Shown here: positions 48,136 to 60,431 of the stretch, piece by piece
Layout: each line of letters starts with the position of its first letter
Numbering within the stretch: position 1 is the stretch's first letter
Origin: Cyrtodaria siliqua
Taxonomy: Eukaryota; Mollusca; Bivalvia; Adapedonta; Hiatellidae
DNA length: 64,000 bases
Direction of reading: 5' to 3'
Assembly (NCBI GenBank): GCA_037043455.1
Contig: JAWPHD010007176.1
Coordinates: 1 to 64,000 of the forward strand
Notes under the pieces: generated by a model
Database searches by the model: none
What the model saw: the letters and a program-made list of their open reading frames with translations, nothing else
What the model was told of the DNA's origin: nothing
Translations under genes and position numbers: made by a program

Positions 48136-48847
48136 CTGCTTCCGTTGTGGTAGTCTTGACATCCGGATCAGTTTCCTTTGTATCATTTTCTGATAACTTA
48201 ATTCCAGGACCAACGACTATAATTCCCGGTTCGGCTGTTGTCGTTTTCTCTGTCACATTGTCCTTCTCGTCGTCCCCGTCATCGGGATATATGACAGCAG
48301 TGATGTTGGAAGAGCCGTCAGTTATGTCAATTATGGGCGATTCTCCGCTACTTTCCTCTTCTACGGTTGTTTCGTTTTCTAGCTTAAACACGTTATCAAC
48401 AGCATTATCTTCTTCTATTGTGCTAACTCCGGAACCATCGTATATCACTTTATACGTATCCAGTGGCGTGCTCGACTTTCTACCTTCAATAGCATCACCT
48501 GTATCACTTTGTAAAACATCCTCGCTCGTGTCACCTATATTCACATGTACTCCAGGATCGTCACTTTGCAAACACTCTTTTAGAAAATGTTCACTCACGT
48601 GATCTGAAACTGCGGAACACGACTCGCACACCGTGTCACTTCGTTTTGTACACTCTTTTAAGATGAACTCCCCCACGTCGCACTTGGAACACGGTGAACA
48701 TTTATTGAACATGTTGTGAACGGGGGAGAATGTTCCAACTGAGCAAGGTTTACACACGGTATCGTAAATGTCGGAGCAGATTCGTGAAGAATAGTAACCA
48801 GGTTTACACATGCGACATTTCACGTGGGTTTCTGTCAAGGCCACTAT
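48136..48847 (-). CDS. TNF receptor superfamily member, extracellular exon (cysteine-rich repeats and stalk)
   Basis: This exon encodes the ligand-binding ectodomain of a TNFR-superfamily receptor. It runs from an acceptor (TTTCAG then ATAGTGG) to a donor (GAAGCAG then GTATAT): 237 codons plus one base. Residues 11-32 form the end of one cysteine-rich domain (C11, C14, C24, C32, with DTVC). Residues 35-74 form a complete one, with a GTFS turn, CSPCSKC and a second DTVC. C77 opens a third that is not completed. Residues 80-237 are a Ser/Thr/Asp/Glu-rich stalk with TTT runs, probably O-glycosylated. There is no signal peptide, so at least one upstream exon is missing; a GTG near the exon start is not a credible start codon. 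The exon ends in phase 1, which fits the next exon. The family call is firm; the subfamily is not resolved. Confidence 0.9.
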
Positions 48848-49516
48848 CTGAAATATGAGGAGAACACATCACATGGATTGAATCGCTATTTAAACAACTG
48901 AAAGCAGTCTGAGTAATGATGTTTTACAGTGTTCTCACTTGTAGAATCATAGGAACCAATCAGATTCATTCAGCAGTAGCAATATTTTTTGAAACATTTC
49001 AATATAATTGGGTTTAAAAAAAATAATAGCCTCGTATGGGGCTTGAACACTGAACCTTCATGTCAGTAGACAAATAGCAGACAACGCAAGGTTGGTTAAA
49101 TTTGCACCGCATTTAACCGTATATAACATTGTTACGATCTGCAATCTGATTGGTTCCTACAATTCGGCAAGTGAGCGATCTTTTTATTATTCATATACTT
49201 AATCTAGCTGATCAACAAACACCCATGGTTTTGTATATGTCTGCACAACGTTCACGGCATTCAGAAACATGATAAATAGAATTCCTTCTTTATTATATAA
49301 ACTACGACTGTGTGTGAGAGGCACTGACATATGTACAATCATTTTTTTATATTAAATATCTGACGTTAGATAAGTGATATTAACTGTCAAAGTTTCACCA
49401 TTAACCTATTAGAAACGCCTTTAGGCAAGTGCACCAAAAAAAATGAGGTTTATATTATGAAACCTGGGTGTTCAGTTAAAATGTTTGTTAACTATAATAG
49501 AAGCATATGAGCGTTT
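48848..49516 (-). other. Intron upstream of the TNFR ectodomain exon
   Basis: AT-rich sequence with no CRD or signal-peptide exon recognised on the minus strand. Confidence 0.45.
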
Positions 49517-49661
49517 CATATGTTTTTAAGCGGGTGGGTCATTTTCAATATCTGACAACGTTTTTTTGTGGTGTTTGTTTTTAGAGTTTTGTTTTTTTGA
49601 TTGTCAGACAGGAAAAACGTTGTCAGATATTGAAAATGACCCAGCCGCTCAAAAATATATG
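49517..49661. mobile_element. Foldback element
   Basis: TGGGTCATTTTCAATATCTG...CGTTTTT (49535-49565) and its exact reverse complement (49613-49643) form a 31-bp stem. With a few mismatches it extends outward by about 18 bases. The T-rich loop is about 47 bases. Confidence 0.75.
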
Positions 49662-52600
49662 ACAACGTTTTTTTTGTTTTTTTGTTGTTGTTTTTTTAGT
49701 TGTTTATTTTGTCAAACGTAACAAAATAGCTACTTGTCTATGCCAATTATGTAATGTTATGGCATGAAACAGTAACATTTCAAGACACAAGCACATTTCA
49801 TTTTTGGTCGGGGTGGGTGGGGTGTTGGGTGGAGGTGTTCACACATAATTTGGCAAAATATGTAGCCAGAGTATATTTAGCTCCCCAGCCTCCGGCCCGC
49901 CCCTCCGCCCCCATCTCCGTACCTAGGACAAAGATATACATGTACTTTAATAATTAAAAACAAAACCAATTCATCAGTGTCTTGTAAAGCTGTACACAGC
50001 TGCATACAATGACCAGTAATACCAGATTCAAGTTTTGTACCGTATGTTTCGATATACTCAAGTATATTTTCTGCTTCTCAATAGATGCATTACTTCTCTC
50101 AGATGACATGCTTCGTTATATGTTATTCAAACATGTATAACTCAACAAACGTTAATTGATTTTCATCATTACGACAAATGGATATCCGCCACTTTCTGAT
50201 ATCAATATTTGATAAGATAACATTTGTTGTGATAGAACCAAGATGTATCACGATGACTTCAAACGATTTACTGATACCAACATAAGGAACCTCTAGCTTG
50301 GTGTCTATATTAGATTCTATCAGATTATTTCAACACAGAAAATTGTAAGAACAATTTCAGTAGATTATCAGGCGGAAACTGTTTATCAGTCGCTTGTTTT
50401 GAAGGTAGCTTGTTATGTTAATGCTGTTGTAGGATAAATAAACATAACGTGTTTTGTCTCATCATAGTTTGCATAAAATAGTATAACTCGTCCGATCATA
50501 TATTTTTTTAATATTGAGCTGCATGCGAATAGAGTGGCCAGACTATGAATGCTATTGACATCTTTGTTATAATACAAAGTCTGAAGAAAGTAAACTTGTC
50601 ACAGAAAAATAATATAAAATATGCTAACAGTTATGACGTTTAAGCTTACGGATAGACTACATTATGGTGTATGTTAAAACATATGTTTTCACAAATATTA
50701 TATAAAATAAACATGTACATGCATCAATAAATATACAACTAGCAACGGGGTTCAGAAGTTTGTGAATCTGTTTCCATGTAGTCAAGTTACTGTATCATGC
50801 ATTTGACCGTATTTATTGAGTTTTATAAAATGAGATCACGCATTGTTGCTGACAGCAACTAGCATTGTTGCTGACAGCAACTATACATTTTTCATAACCA
50901 TGATAGGCATTTTCTTACAGGTTAATACCAACACACCAGGTTACAGATTACCAATACACCAATAAAACATAAGTGAAAAAAGACAAAATGTTAGTTGAAG
51001 AAAGTAGTTAAACACATTTAGTTGTATTACAGTGCTCTAAGGCAATACGTTATCACGTGTCATGATTCTAAATAAAGTTGTGATATACATCACGTGTATA
51101 TTATGAATATATACGAGTTATAGTTATAGTGCCATACATTTGATTGCTTTATTAATAATGTTATATTGATCATTATGCTATAATAGACGGCTTCAGTTTT
51201 GGAATTTGGCCTAGTCATGAACCCTAGTTTTTATCAGTACTTTATCAGACGTCCGTCTTGCTCAATTTCCAGATGGAACATGTTCTCGATTTTCTCGATC
51301 CTCCAAAGGTATCGTTGTCACGGTACTGCTGTTATAGAGGTTAATACGGCCACTTATTCAATCAAGCTAAGTGGTTATAGATATTACTTTTCATCAGCTG
51401 ACCAAATTACAGTGGCCAGTACGTGCTTATCTTCAGAACAACAATTCCGGGAAGAAGCGGTCGTGTTTTGTTTTATCCCTACTAACATCGTCCATGTTAT
51501 CGCAACATATCATCTTTCAACACTCTGATTAAGATATGACCGTTCTACCGTTTTGACACTTTCGACGAAACATGCATGATTTATCCTTTCATCTGAAATC
51601 AGTAATATCAGAGTATGCCTTCCGAGCATTAGACTGGCTAAGTCCTTATGTGAGACAACTCAGGCTATCATCAAATAAGTCCCCGTTGAGTTATTGGCAT
51701 CAAACATGGCTTAGAGCTATTCAGAAATGTTTGGGATTTTAAGATTTTATTTTGATTCAGTTTGCAAAATTTAAAAAATATATATATATAACCACTGGGA
51801 TGACAGCCAGTCTATCTGACTATAAATGAACCAATGGATATACGATGTGCCAGAGGTGAAATAACTCATCTAAAGTGCCGAAGTAAACGGAACCAGATTA
51901 ATTGTCGATGATTATCTCGTAGAAGAATTATCACAACAGTAGTTTGAGTCTGCAATTAAAATGAACCCGACAAATGCTATTTTTATATTTAAATTTCGTC
52001 ACCAACTTGCGAATTTTATAATTACTTCTCCCGAACAGACTCAATGAAACCGAGTTTTGCGAGTTTGTTGTTTGTGTTTGTTGCTTACAATGGGTCCTCT
52101 GTTCAGTATTTATCACATAACTTACGGTGTGGGAGTGGAATAACACCATTCTATATTTTCGATATTCCACTAGTTATATAAGTATGCAAATTAGCCTAGA
52201 TGCGCTTGTCAGAAAAAATCGGTAATGACTATAATCCAATTCCCACGGTTTATATTCATTATTGAATTTATTAAACTCGTTAGCAAAATATTTTGCCAAC
52301 TCGTTTAATAAATTCAATAAAGAATGAGTACTCATGTAAGATCCTCTATGTGTTGACATTTGTTGTCGCCCTGACTACAAATCAATGTGTTATTACTTAC
52401 CGTCCTTTGTGATCTTATGAATTCGAAGCCCCAATCTTAGTGACTTTAAAGGTGGGTATTGCTTAAGCCGGAGCTATGGGTGTGAGCGACGTTGCACTTT
52501 ATTACCTCTCGCGAACAGACTCAATAAAACCGAGTCTGCTCTTTTTCTCTTGTTTGTTTTTGTCGCTTTCAATTTTCCCCCCTTTTCCTTATTTATATAA

Positions 52601-54488
52601 TTATATAATTATTAAAAGACGCTCTCTCATATTGTTCATTGCTTTTTCTTCTTCTTTTCTTAATTCTGAGATTATTAGTGTCCGTTCTTTCCCCAAAAGA
52701 GATACCAAAGTCAAGACTTGGAAAATATCACAGATGTATAAACACAGCCGTTGTTTTCTTATCTGCATTTAAAATTACCCTGACAACTCATGATCAAATT
52801 TGACCATAAAATAGTTACGACGTGCATTTAATATTAACCACTTATAATGTATCCTAAAATCAGATTTGTGAATTTCATTCATAGAGTTCATCTTTTTTTT
52901 TAAAAATAATCATTACGTTGAGCGATGGGAAAGTTTATATTAGCAGGATTGTATAACGGATATTTCGACAGTAAAACACATTTAAAAACACTTCTTACTG
53001 AAAGAATTCGATAACCTGTTAAATGTCTGAAATATGCAAACTTTTTAAGCCGAAATTAAGGTTTTATTTCATACCCAGCCGTTTTCGCTTCTTGGAGAAG
53101 CGGTTTGATGGGGTTTGATGGAATGAAGTTAATACTCGGATCACGTAGTGATTAATAATTCTGAAAAAAACTAACTTGCGTTTCCTTATTTTGTTGAACC
53201 CGCTTATGGATCTCGACTTAGGGATCAAAATGTCTCCAGAATTATGTGTGTCTGTTCGTCCATTCGTTCGTCCGTAATGAAGAAATATATGTTCATAATT
53301 TAGCTTTTGAATACAAAACTTATCTGGTATTTCTTAATTGTTTTTAGACTAAAAACCAGAGCACAACACAATAAATATACAACATTCTTTAATGCTTTAT
53401 TGGGTGGGCCTCATAATCTGAAGAGAAATTGAATATCACACTTTGCTCATGGAATTGTATGGCAAACAGTGATTTACAGTTACCTATAGAAATTTTCCTC
53501 CCCGCCCCCAACCCCCAACCCCCACAAAGACAATAGGCTCGAAATATGTCCTTTAACGAATTTAGCTTTATTACTTCGGATTTCTTTTAACGCATACGCA
53601 CTTTAATGTCAGACATGGGAATAACAGTGTATATTTTGTTTTCAAAAGCTTGTTTAGATCTATTTTATTGACTTTGTGGTTCAATTTTGTCCCTTTAACG
53701 TATACACTAGTCTAGTAAAATATATGTATATATATAATTATAGTACTAATGAATTATAACAGAGCTACACATTTAAAAGCCATCTGACGTATATTCATTT
53801 GACGTATATTCAACTATGGGTATTTTAATCGCCATTTTGATAATGTACTTATTGAGTAATCACATAAGCTCATGGTTTAAGGGCTGTGTTTTTGAAACGT
53901 GGCAGTTCTGTTTCTTTAACTGATTATAAGAATACAAACAATGGTGTCGACCCACCTTAAAACACAAAGCAAGCGACTTCTTTCAGTTCTTTGTCTAGAA
54001 CATTTAAAGAACCAGACAGAGTTGACAATGACTCATATGCGGAGAGTTCCGAGAAGACATTTAAAGAAATAAAAATATTTTTGACAATTTTAAATTTGCC
54101 ATGAGTCAGCATTTCGGCGGAACATCTGTGCTTTTATTCAAAATGTTGTCATGGTGACTTAATGAGAAGTTGGGAGAATTCGCAGTTTTGCCAATATTGT
54201 TTAGTAGTGTTTTCATTAACTTTAAAGAGCGTAGTATTTCTCTAAAATTATGTATTCCAAGCAACATTTTGTATCTTCAAAACTACTTATATAAACAATT
54301 ATATAAAATGTGTATGATTTTAAATAAATACAAACCTCATATGAAAAGCTCGAAAACTGAATTTGTTTAATTTATCTTTCTGTTCATTATAGAGCATTTC
54401 GGTGTTCGGACATAATACACTCCTAAGGACCCTCCAACAATCCCTACCCCACCCCACCCACCCACCCACACACTAACCACCGCCCCCC
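49662..54488. other. Gene-poor stretch, possibly upstream of or inside the TNFR gene
   Basis: About 4.8 kb of AT-rich DNA with only short frames. Seen: a 22-bp direct repeat (GCATTGTTGCTGACAGCAAC, about 50842-50883), two related AACAGACTCAAT-AAACCGAGT stretches (near 52030 and 52510), and a good minus-strand donor (GACG then GTAAGTAA) near 52398 with no coding frame before it, which could end a 5' non-coding exon. Confidence 0.4.
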
Positions 54489-54524
54489 TCTCTGTCTCTG
54501 TCTCTGTCTCTGTCTCTGTCTCTG

Positions 54525-54560
<36 letters not shown>

Positions 54561-54562
54561 TC
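54489..54562 (+). repeat. (CTCTGT)n then (CT)n microsatellite
   Basis: About ten CTCTGT units followed by CT dinucleotides. Confidence 0.97.
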
Positions 54563-54960
54563 TGTTTCTATGTAGTCTGTACACAAACAGCAATCATATA
54601 ACATAAGCCTTTTTTTCATTATATTTTTTAAATAATATTAAATATATGATAAGATAGCAAGGATTTTCATTAGAAACAGTGCACTTCAGACGAAAGAGGA
54701 TATTGACACCTAAATACTTCCCGGTCGCAACGTAAAGTGGTCACGTGATAAGTTTAAGAGCTTCAGACAAAATTGATCAAGTTTTACGAAAGTGTTCTAC
54801 AAATTACTCACAGGAAAAAAAGTTCAGATCAGTTAAAGAGACACATGGCAATCTTATATTGTGTGTCAAGCGTTAACATTAGCACTCGATTTATAAGGCC
54901 AGTATCATTTTGACTTTAAACCTGTTTGCATATAATTCAATACAATTTTGAGATTTCAGT

Positions 54961-55545
54961 TGTTATGCCCCTGAAAGGTGGCATATAGTAGTCGAACCGT
55001 CCGTCAGTCAGTCAATCCGTCAGTCCGTCCGTTCGTCCGTACAATCGTGTCCGGTAAATAACTCGGACAATAATGGATGGATTTTCAATTGACTTGGCGC
55101 AATTGCTCACCACAACAAGACGATGTGTCGCGCGCAAAGTCCAGGTCCGTGGCTCCAAGGTCAAGGTCACACTAACAGGTCAAAGGTAAAACAGAAGTAC
55201 TTTCGTGTCCGGCAAATAACTCTGACATTCATGGAGGGATTTTCAAATAACTTGGCTCAACACCACATGACGACGTGTCGCGTGCAAAGTCCAGGTATGT
55301 GGCTCCAAGGTCAAGGTCACACTAAGAGGTCAAATGTCAAAAAGAAGTACTTTCGTGTCCGGCAAATAACTCTGACATTCATAGAGGGATTTTCAAATAA
55401 CCTGGCACAAGTGTTCATAACAACAAGAGGATGTGTCACATGTAAATTACAGGTCCGTAGCTTCAAAGTAAAGGTCACACTTAGAGGTCAAAGGTAAAAA
55501 ATAAGTATTTTCGTGTCAATATTTCGTGTGACATTCATGGAGAGA
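54961..55545 (+). mobile_element. Helentron-like core repeats, three units
   Basis: A CCGTCAGTCCGTCCGTTCGT start is followed by three units of about 160-170 bases sharing TCTGACATTCATGGAGGGAT, GACGTGTCGCG and GTGGCTCCAAGGTCAAGGTC. The frame at 55123-55497 is the repeat read through. Confidence 0.65.
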
Positions 55546-55929
55546 TTTTATCATGTTGTAACCTTTATTATTTATTTACAGCAAATCCATTATTTTTAGA
55601 AGTATTAAATATTAGGTCTGTGATCTATTGTATCATATTTTGAAATATCACACGTGATTATGTACGTGGGAACGCTGTTCCACTTTTGTTTACCTCGATA
55701 AATAGCGAACGATATTTGCACAGCTTTTACATGAAGTTTTCACGCACAGCTTCTGCTCGACGTTTTAATACCACTTAAGGCTATATATAGGGTCAGATTA
55801 GAATTCGATCGTAATGTCGATATACGGTTACTTCTTTCTTTTGTAGAACAAAGAGTTATTTTTGCTACTGTCCAAAATAGCTGCACTTACCGATTATCGA
55901 GGTGTGTATGCATTCAAAAAAGAACCTGG

Positions 55930-56190
55930 GGTAAAAAATAACGTTGACCTTTGACCCGGTGTTAGTATACAGCTGACGAAATGTTTCTTAGAAGACATTA
56001 AACTCCCTATTCCCTTGTTGATATTTAATAGTAAACATGTTTATTTGCATGATAAAGTAAATATCCCAGAATTCTAACCAGGTGTGATATGGGTTAAGGC
56101 AAAGAACTCTGATATAGGTTAACAGTTGTCAACTTTCTCACTTTACTACGGAAAGGCATGGAGACTCATTTACGCTAAACCTCTATGATA
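55930..56190 (+). repeat. Dispersed repeat copy carrying a minisatellite seed
   Basis: It matches 45590-45860 in direct orientation. At 56088-56125 it contains one and a half units (GATATGGGTTAAGGCAAAGA) of the 25-bp motif expanded at 60432. Confidence 0.7.
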
Positions 56191-57027
56191 AAATGCATGA
56201 CATTCAACCAAAGACCGTCTCTGGCGTCTCCCCCACTGACCCCCTAAACAAGGGTCAACCGCCCTTGGGCCCCATTTCACTCTTGACGTCCATTGTGCAT
56301 TGACAGCTATGCAATACCATTTGATTGGAAACGTCCAACGATACGGTACGCGGACGCAACTATACCGTGTGACGGTAAATTCAGTACGATACGGAGAACG
56401 GAGTTTTTTTCGGAATCATGTGTTCGTATCGTTGATTTGAACTGATTTAACTATAAATGAAAATGGCGGTTTGATTGATAACAAATCGAAATTTACATCC
56501 TGTGAAGCGGCACGATTAATTTTAACTGTACGCCCTTCAATACGCTATAAGCTACGGTGTTATGCGTGGGTATTATGACTACGCTGCGATATTGTCGAAT
56601 GCGATACGTTACGGTACACACACCTAATGATACGGTTAGAAGTCTATGCGGATACTTACGACCATTTTGATTGTAAATCAATTTCTTAAATGCTTCACTA
56701 TTAATTACACTTTTCAAATAAACATGATTTCATTTCATTTTCTTATACATGTGACATTTCTGTACTACGTGCACACATAATTGTTTACCTTGAATACTTA
56801 GATGAAAAAGGCAAACGATCTTAAAATTTGAAACTAATCGTAAGATGTTTAATAAAATAGGGCCCAGAATATGAAATCGTCACTGTCATAGTTGAGTTTT
56901 AAATGTCAACGTCGAACTCTTAATAAAATAACGCAGATGGTTTTCAAAAGATATAACGTTCCAAGAATTTAAATCCTCTGTTTTAAGACCTTGCAATTTC
57001 ATGTCCTGTCTACTTTTACTTCAGTTT

Positions 57028-57098
57028 TTGCGCACAATATGACCTATTTATGTGTCGACGTGCCGTAAAACACCATTCTTTCATTCATTCATTACTTT
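57028..57098 (+). mobile_element. Short-element 3' end with (CATT)n tail
   Basis: GCGCACAATATGACCTATTT and GTGCCGTAAAACACCATTC, then CATT repeats, as at 30396-30540. Confidence 0.65.
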
Positions 57099-57116
57099 TA
57101 CTTCTATAATTTATAT

Positions 57117-57340
57117 CTATAAACTGTCAAAAACGTGAAGAGCTGCATTTTCAAATATCAACAACATATCCATAATATAGGTACAGCCAAATAATAACAG
57201 GAAACTGCATTAAAAAAAAGGTTTTAGAGAAGAAAATATTAGCACTCTTTAATACAAAACTACGTCAGAATGCACCAGGCGAGCACATCCGGCTGATTAA
57301 GTGGAATATAACCAATACTCGTAATGCCTCATATTTCAAT
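57117..57340 (-). repeat. Inverted copy of the 45.3-45.56 kb repeat
   Basis: The reverse complement matches 45300-45560: GAGCTGCATTTTCAAATATC pairs with the 45530 region, TTAGCACTCTTTAATAC with 45440 and GAGCACATCCG with 45400. Confidence 0.6.
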
Positions 57341-57603
57341 TGAATTCATTTAAGTCGCACAGTATAGGGAAGCAATAAGAACATCCTGGTTAAGCTAAAT
57401 TTATACTAAATGTTATCGAGTTTTGATATAAAACAACTAAATGTTATTTAAAAAAAAAAAAAAAAAAAACGCAGACAAAAAAACATTTTGAAAACGCAGA
57501 CAAAAAAACATTTTGGCTCAATTGTTAGAATTCATGAGAACGTAGAATGTATGCGTATGAGCATGATTTGAAACAATAAGCCAACCTTGACAGGTATTGC
57601 ATC

Positions 57604-59058
57604 TGTACAGTACTATACCATACAGTGTGTACAGTACTATACCATACAGCGTGTACAGTACTATACCATACAGCGTGTACAGTACTATACCATACAGCGT
57701 GTACAGTACTATACCATACAGCGTGTACAGTACTATACCATACAGCGTGTACAGTACTATACCATACAGCGTGTACAGTACTATACCATACAGCGTGTAC
57801 AGTACTATACCATACAGCGTGTACAGTACTATACCATACAGTGTGTACAGTACTATACCATACGTGTGTACAGTACTATACCATACAGCGTGTACAGTAC
57901 TATACCATACAGCGTGTACAGTACTATACCATACAGCGTGTACAGTACTATACCATACAGCGTGTACAGTACTATACCATACAGCGTGTACAGTACTATA
58001 TACCATACAGCGTGTACAGTACTATACCATACAGCGTGTACAGTACTATACCATACAGCGTGTACAGTACTATACCATACAGCGTGTACAGTACTATACC
58101 ATACAGCGTGTACAGTACTATATACCATACGTGTGTACAGTACTATACCATACAGCGTGTACAGTACTATACCATACAGCGTGTACAGTACTATATACCA
58201 TACGTGTGTACAGTACTATACCATACAGCGTGTACAGTACTATACCATACAGCGTGTACAGTACTATACCATACAGCGTGTACAGTACTATACCATACAG
58301 CGTGTACAGTACTATACCATACAGCGTGTACAGTACTATACCATACAGCGTGTACAGTACTATACCATACAGTGTGTACAGTACTACACCATACAGCGTG
58401 TACAGTACTATACCATACAGCGTGTACAGTACTATACCATACAGCGTGTACAGTACTATACCATACAGCGTGTACAGTACTATACCATACAGCGTGTACA
58501 GTACTATACCATACAGTGTGTACAGTACTATACCATACGTGTGTACAGTACTATACCATACAGCGTGTACAGTACTATACCATACAGCGTGTACAGTACT
58601 ATACCATACAGCGTGTACAGTACTATACCATACAGCGTGTACAGTACTATACCATACAGCGTGTACAGTACTACACCATACAGCGTGTACAGTACTACAC
58701 CATACAGCGTGTACAGTACTATACCATACAGCGTGTACAGTACTATACCATACAGCGTGTACAGTACTATACCATACAGCGTGTACAGTACTATACCATA
58801 CAGCGTGTACAGTACTATACCATACAGCGTGTACAGTACTATACCATACAGCGTGTACAGTACTATACCATACAGCGTGTACAGTACTACACCATACAGC
58901 GTGTACAGTACTATACCATACAGCGTGTACAGTACTATACCATACAGCGTGTACAGTACTATACCATACAGCGTGTACAGTACTATACCATACGTGTGTA
59001 CAGTACTATACCATACAGCGTGTACAGTACTATACCATACGTGTGTGTGTGTGTGTGT
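57604..59058 (+). repeat. 24-bp minisatellite, about 60 copies, with (GT)n end
   Basis: The unit is GTGTACAGTACTATACCATA plus CAGC. Variants lack one base (CATACGTGTG), add two (TATATACC), or carry CACACC. As 24 is a multiple of three and no stop occurs, frames of more than 480 codons appear on the plus strand; they are artefacts. The left border (GAGAACGTAGAATGTATGCG) resembles the left part of the repeat at 2245. Confidence 0.97.
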
Positions 59059-59650
59059 ACTTCTGAGGTTTAAAGTCCCTCCGCCAACTAAAACGCCTGG
59101 AGAACCCTGGTCGCTATGGGCACAATAGAGTCTGGACTTCTCTAGTGGAGTGTGTTGGTTGATCTGGTGCTGCTGCTGTGGTTGTCGCTTCTATTGTGTG
59201 TGTGTAGGTGGTTGTCGCTTTCGCTCTGTGTAATCTTCGCTGCGGCGGTGAGGTGGTCTGGACTGGTCTGGCATGGTGGTCGGCTGCTGGCGTGGTGGTC
59301 TTACATCCGCTACGGTGTCGTACATCCTCTGCTCTTCTTTCTGGTGACGGTCTTGTTTAGGGCCACACCCATCACAGTATGACCCCTGCGCCGCACACAC
59401 CGCCCGATGTCTGTGTCACCCTGAAGTCTTCTGTGGCTTGTGAAAAACCACGGTAGAATGTGGGCTTCCGCTGCAATGTGATGACCAGAGGTTTATGGTT
59501 GAGTACAGGTCCATTGCAGCATCAGCCCGCGTACCGGTTTCCGACTTCAGGGATCTGGAGACATCAGATGATGTGTGCTGTGATGGGACGCAGGAGACAC
59601 CTTCACATTCAGTCAACCGATATTCAATTCAAACCTAAGAATGACAAGTT
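59059..59650. other. GC-richer stretch with short frames, no gene assigned
   Basis: Between the minisatellite and the palindrome. Overlapping frames on both strands (59152-59382, 59191-59400, 59460-59894) are low-complexity or lack any recognised domain. A (CTG)-type run lies near 59170. Confidence 0.4.
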
Positions 59651-59773
59651 CTCAGGTATTGAATATCGGCAGTGCCCTCTCCACGGCGCACGACGTGCAC
59701 GTCGTGGAGAGGGCACTGCCGATATTCAATACGTGCGTCGTGGAGAGGGCACTGCCGATATTCAATACCTGAG
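59651..59773. repeat. Compact palindrome with a duplicated arm
   Basis: A 35-base arm (59651-59685, CTCAGGTATTGAATATCGGC...) is present as its exact reverse complement at 59739-59773. A 30-base part of the reverse complement is also present at 59703-59732. The centre is a 14-base perfect palindrome, CGACGTGCACGTCG (59691-59704). Confidence 0.95.
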
Positions 59774-60431
59774 CGTCAATGTCATTGAGACGTTCGCGCA
59801 ATTTGGAGTCATGACGTTGAAAACATTATTAAATTTACTTATTATGTTTGTAACCAACGATTTAAAGAACTATTTGCAAACGATTAAACTTTGAATCAAA
59901 ATTGTAGTCCATATTGTTTTAGTGACCCTCTATGAAATCTACTGACCCACTATAGAATAATAGAGGTCAACTTGTGACCGGTCTAATCCAATGAAATTCC
60001 TAGGATTTTGTGCGAGGTGCAATAAATTCAAATGCACTTTTTGAATTACAAGCATGATGTAACGATACGCGGCTGTAATAAACTATGGCATCATTATGGT
60101 AATCAAAGACTTGATACATCGTCTTCGATGCAGTTTCCTGCATTGAGCATTGAGTAGCATGCATTGTGCATTTAAATTTCGCAGTCGAAACAGATTAAGT
60201 ATTGATTATACATCATAGCCTGTATTTCCCGATGTGTGATCGTTTTGATGCGTCTAAGAAATGGAAAGATAAGAAGGAGAAAGTCATGTAGCACGCGTGT
60301 GTGTAATTACATGGTGTATAGTCCCTCTATCACTTTACCAAGTAAGACTTAACAATGTGAGCACCTCGATGTGTAGACTTTACTCCACCCCGCCCCCTCA
60401 CCGCTGTCACTCCGATAACGAAGGTATATAC

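Noticed and set aside
48147..48602. Plus-strand frame of 151 codons, Ser/Val-rich
   Set aside because: Antisense shadow of the TNFR ectodomain exon.
57587..59128. Very long plus-strand open frames (about 480-510 codons)
   Set aside because: They are the 24-bp minisatellite read in three frames; the unit lacks stops and is a multiple of three.
59152..59894. Short overlapping frames, one Leu/Val-rich
   Set aside because: Low complexity or running into the palindrome; no domain, no splice support, and both strands open.
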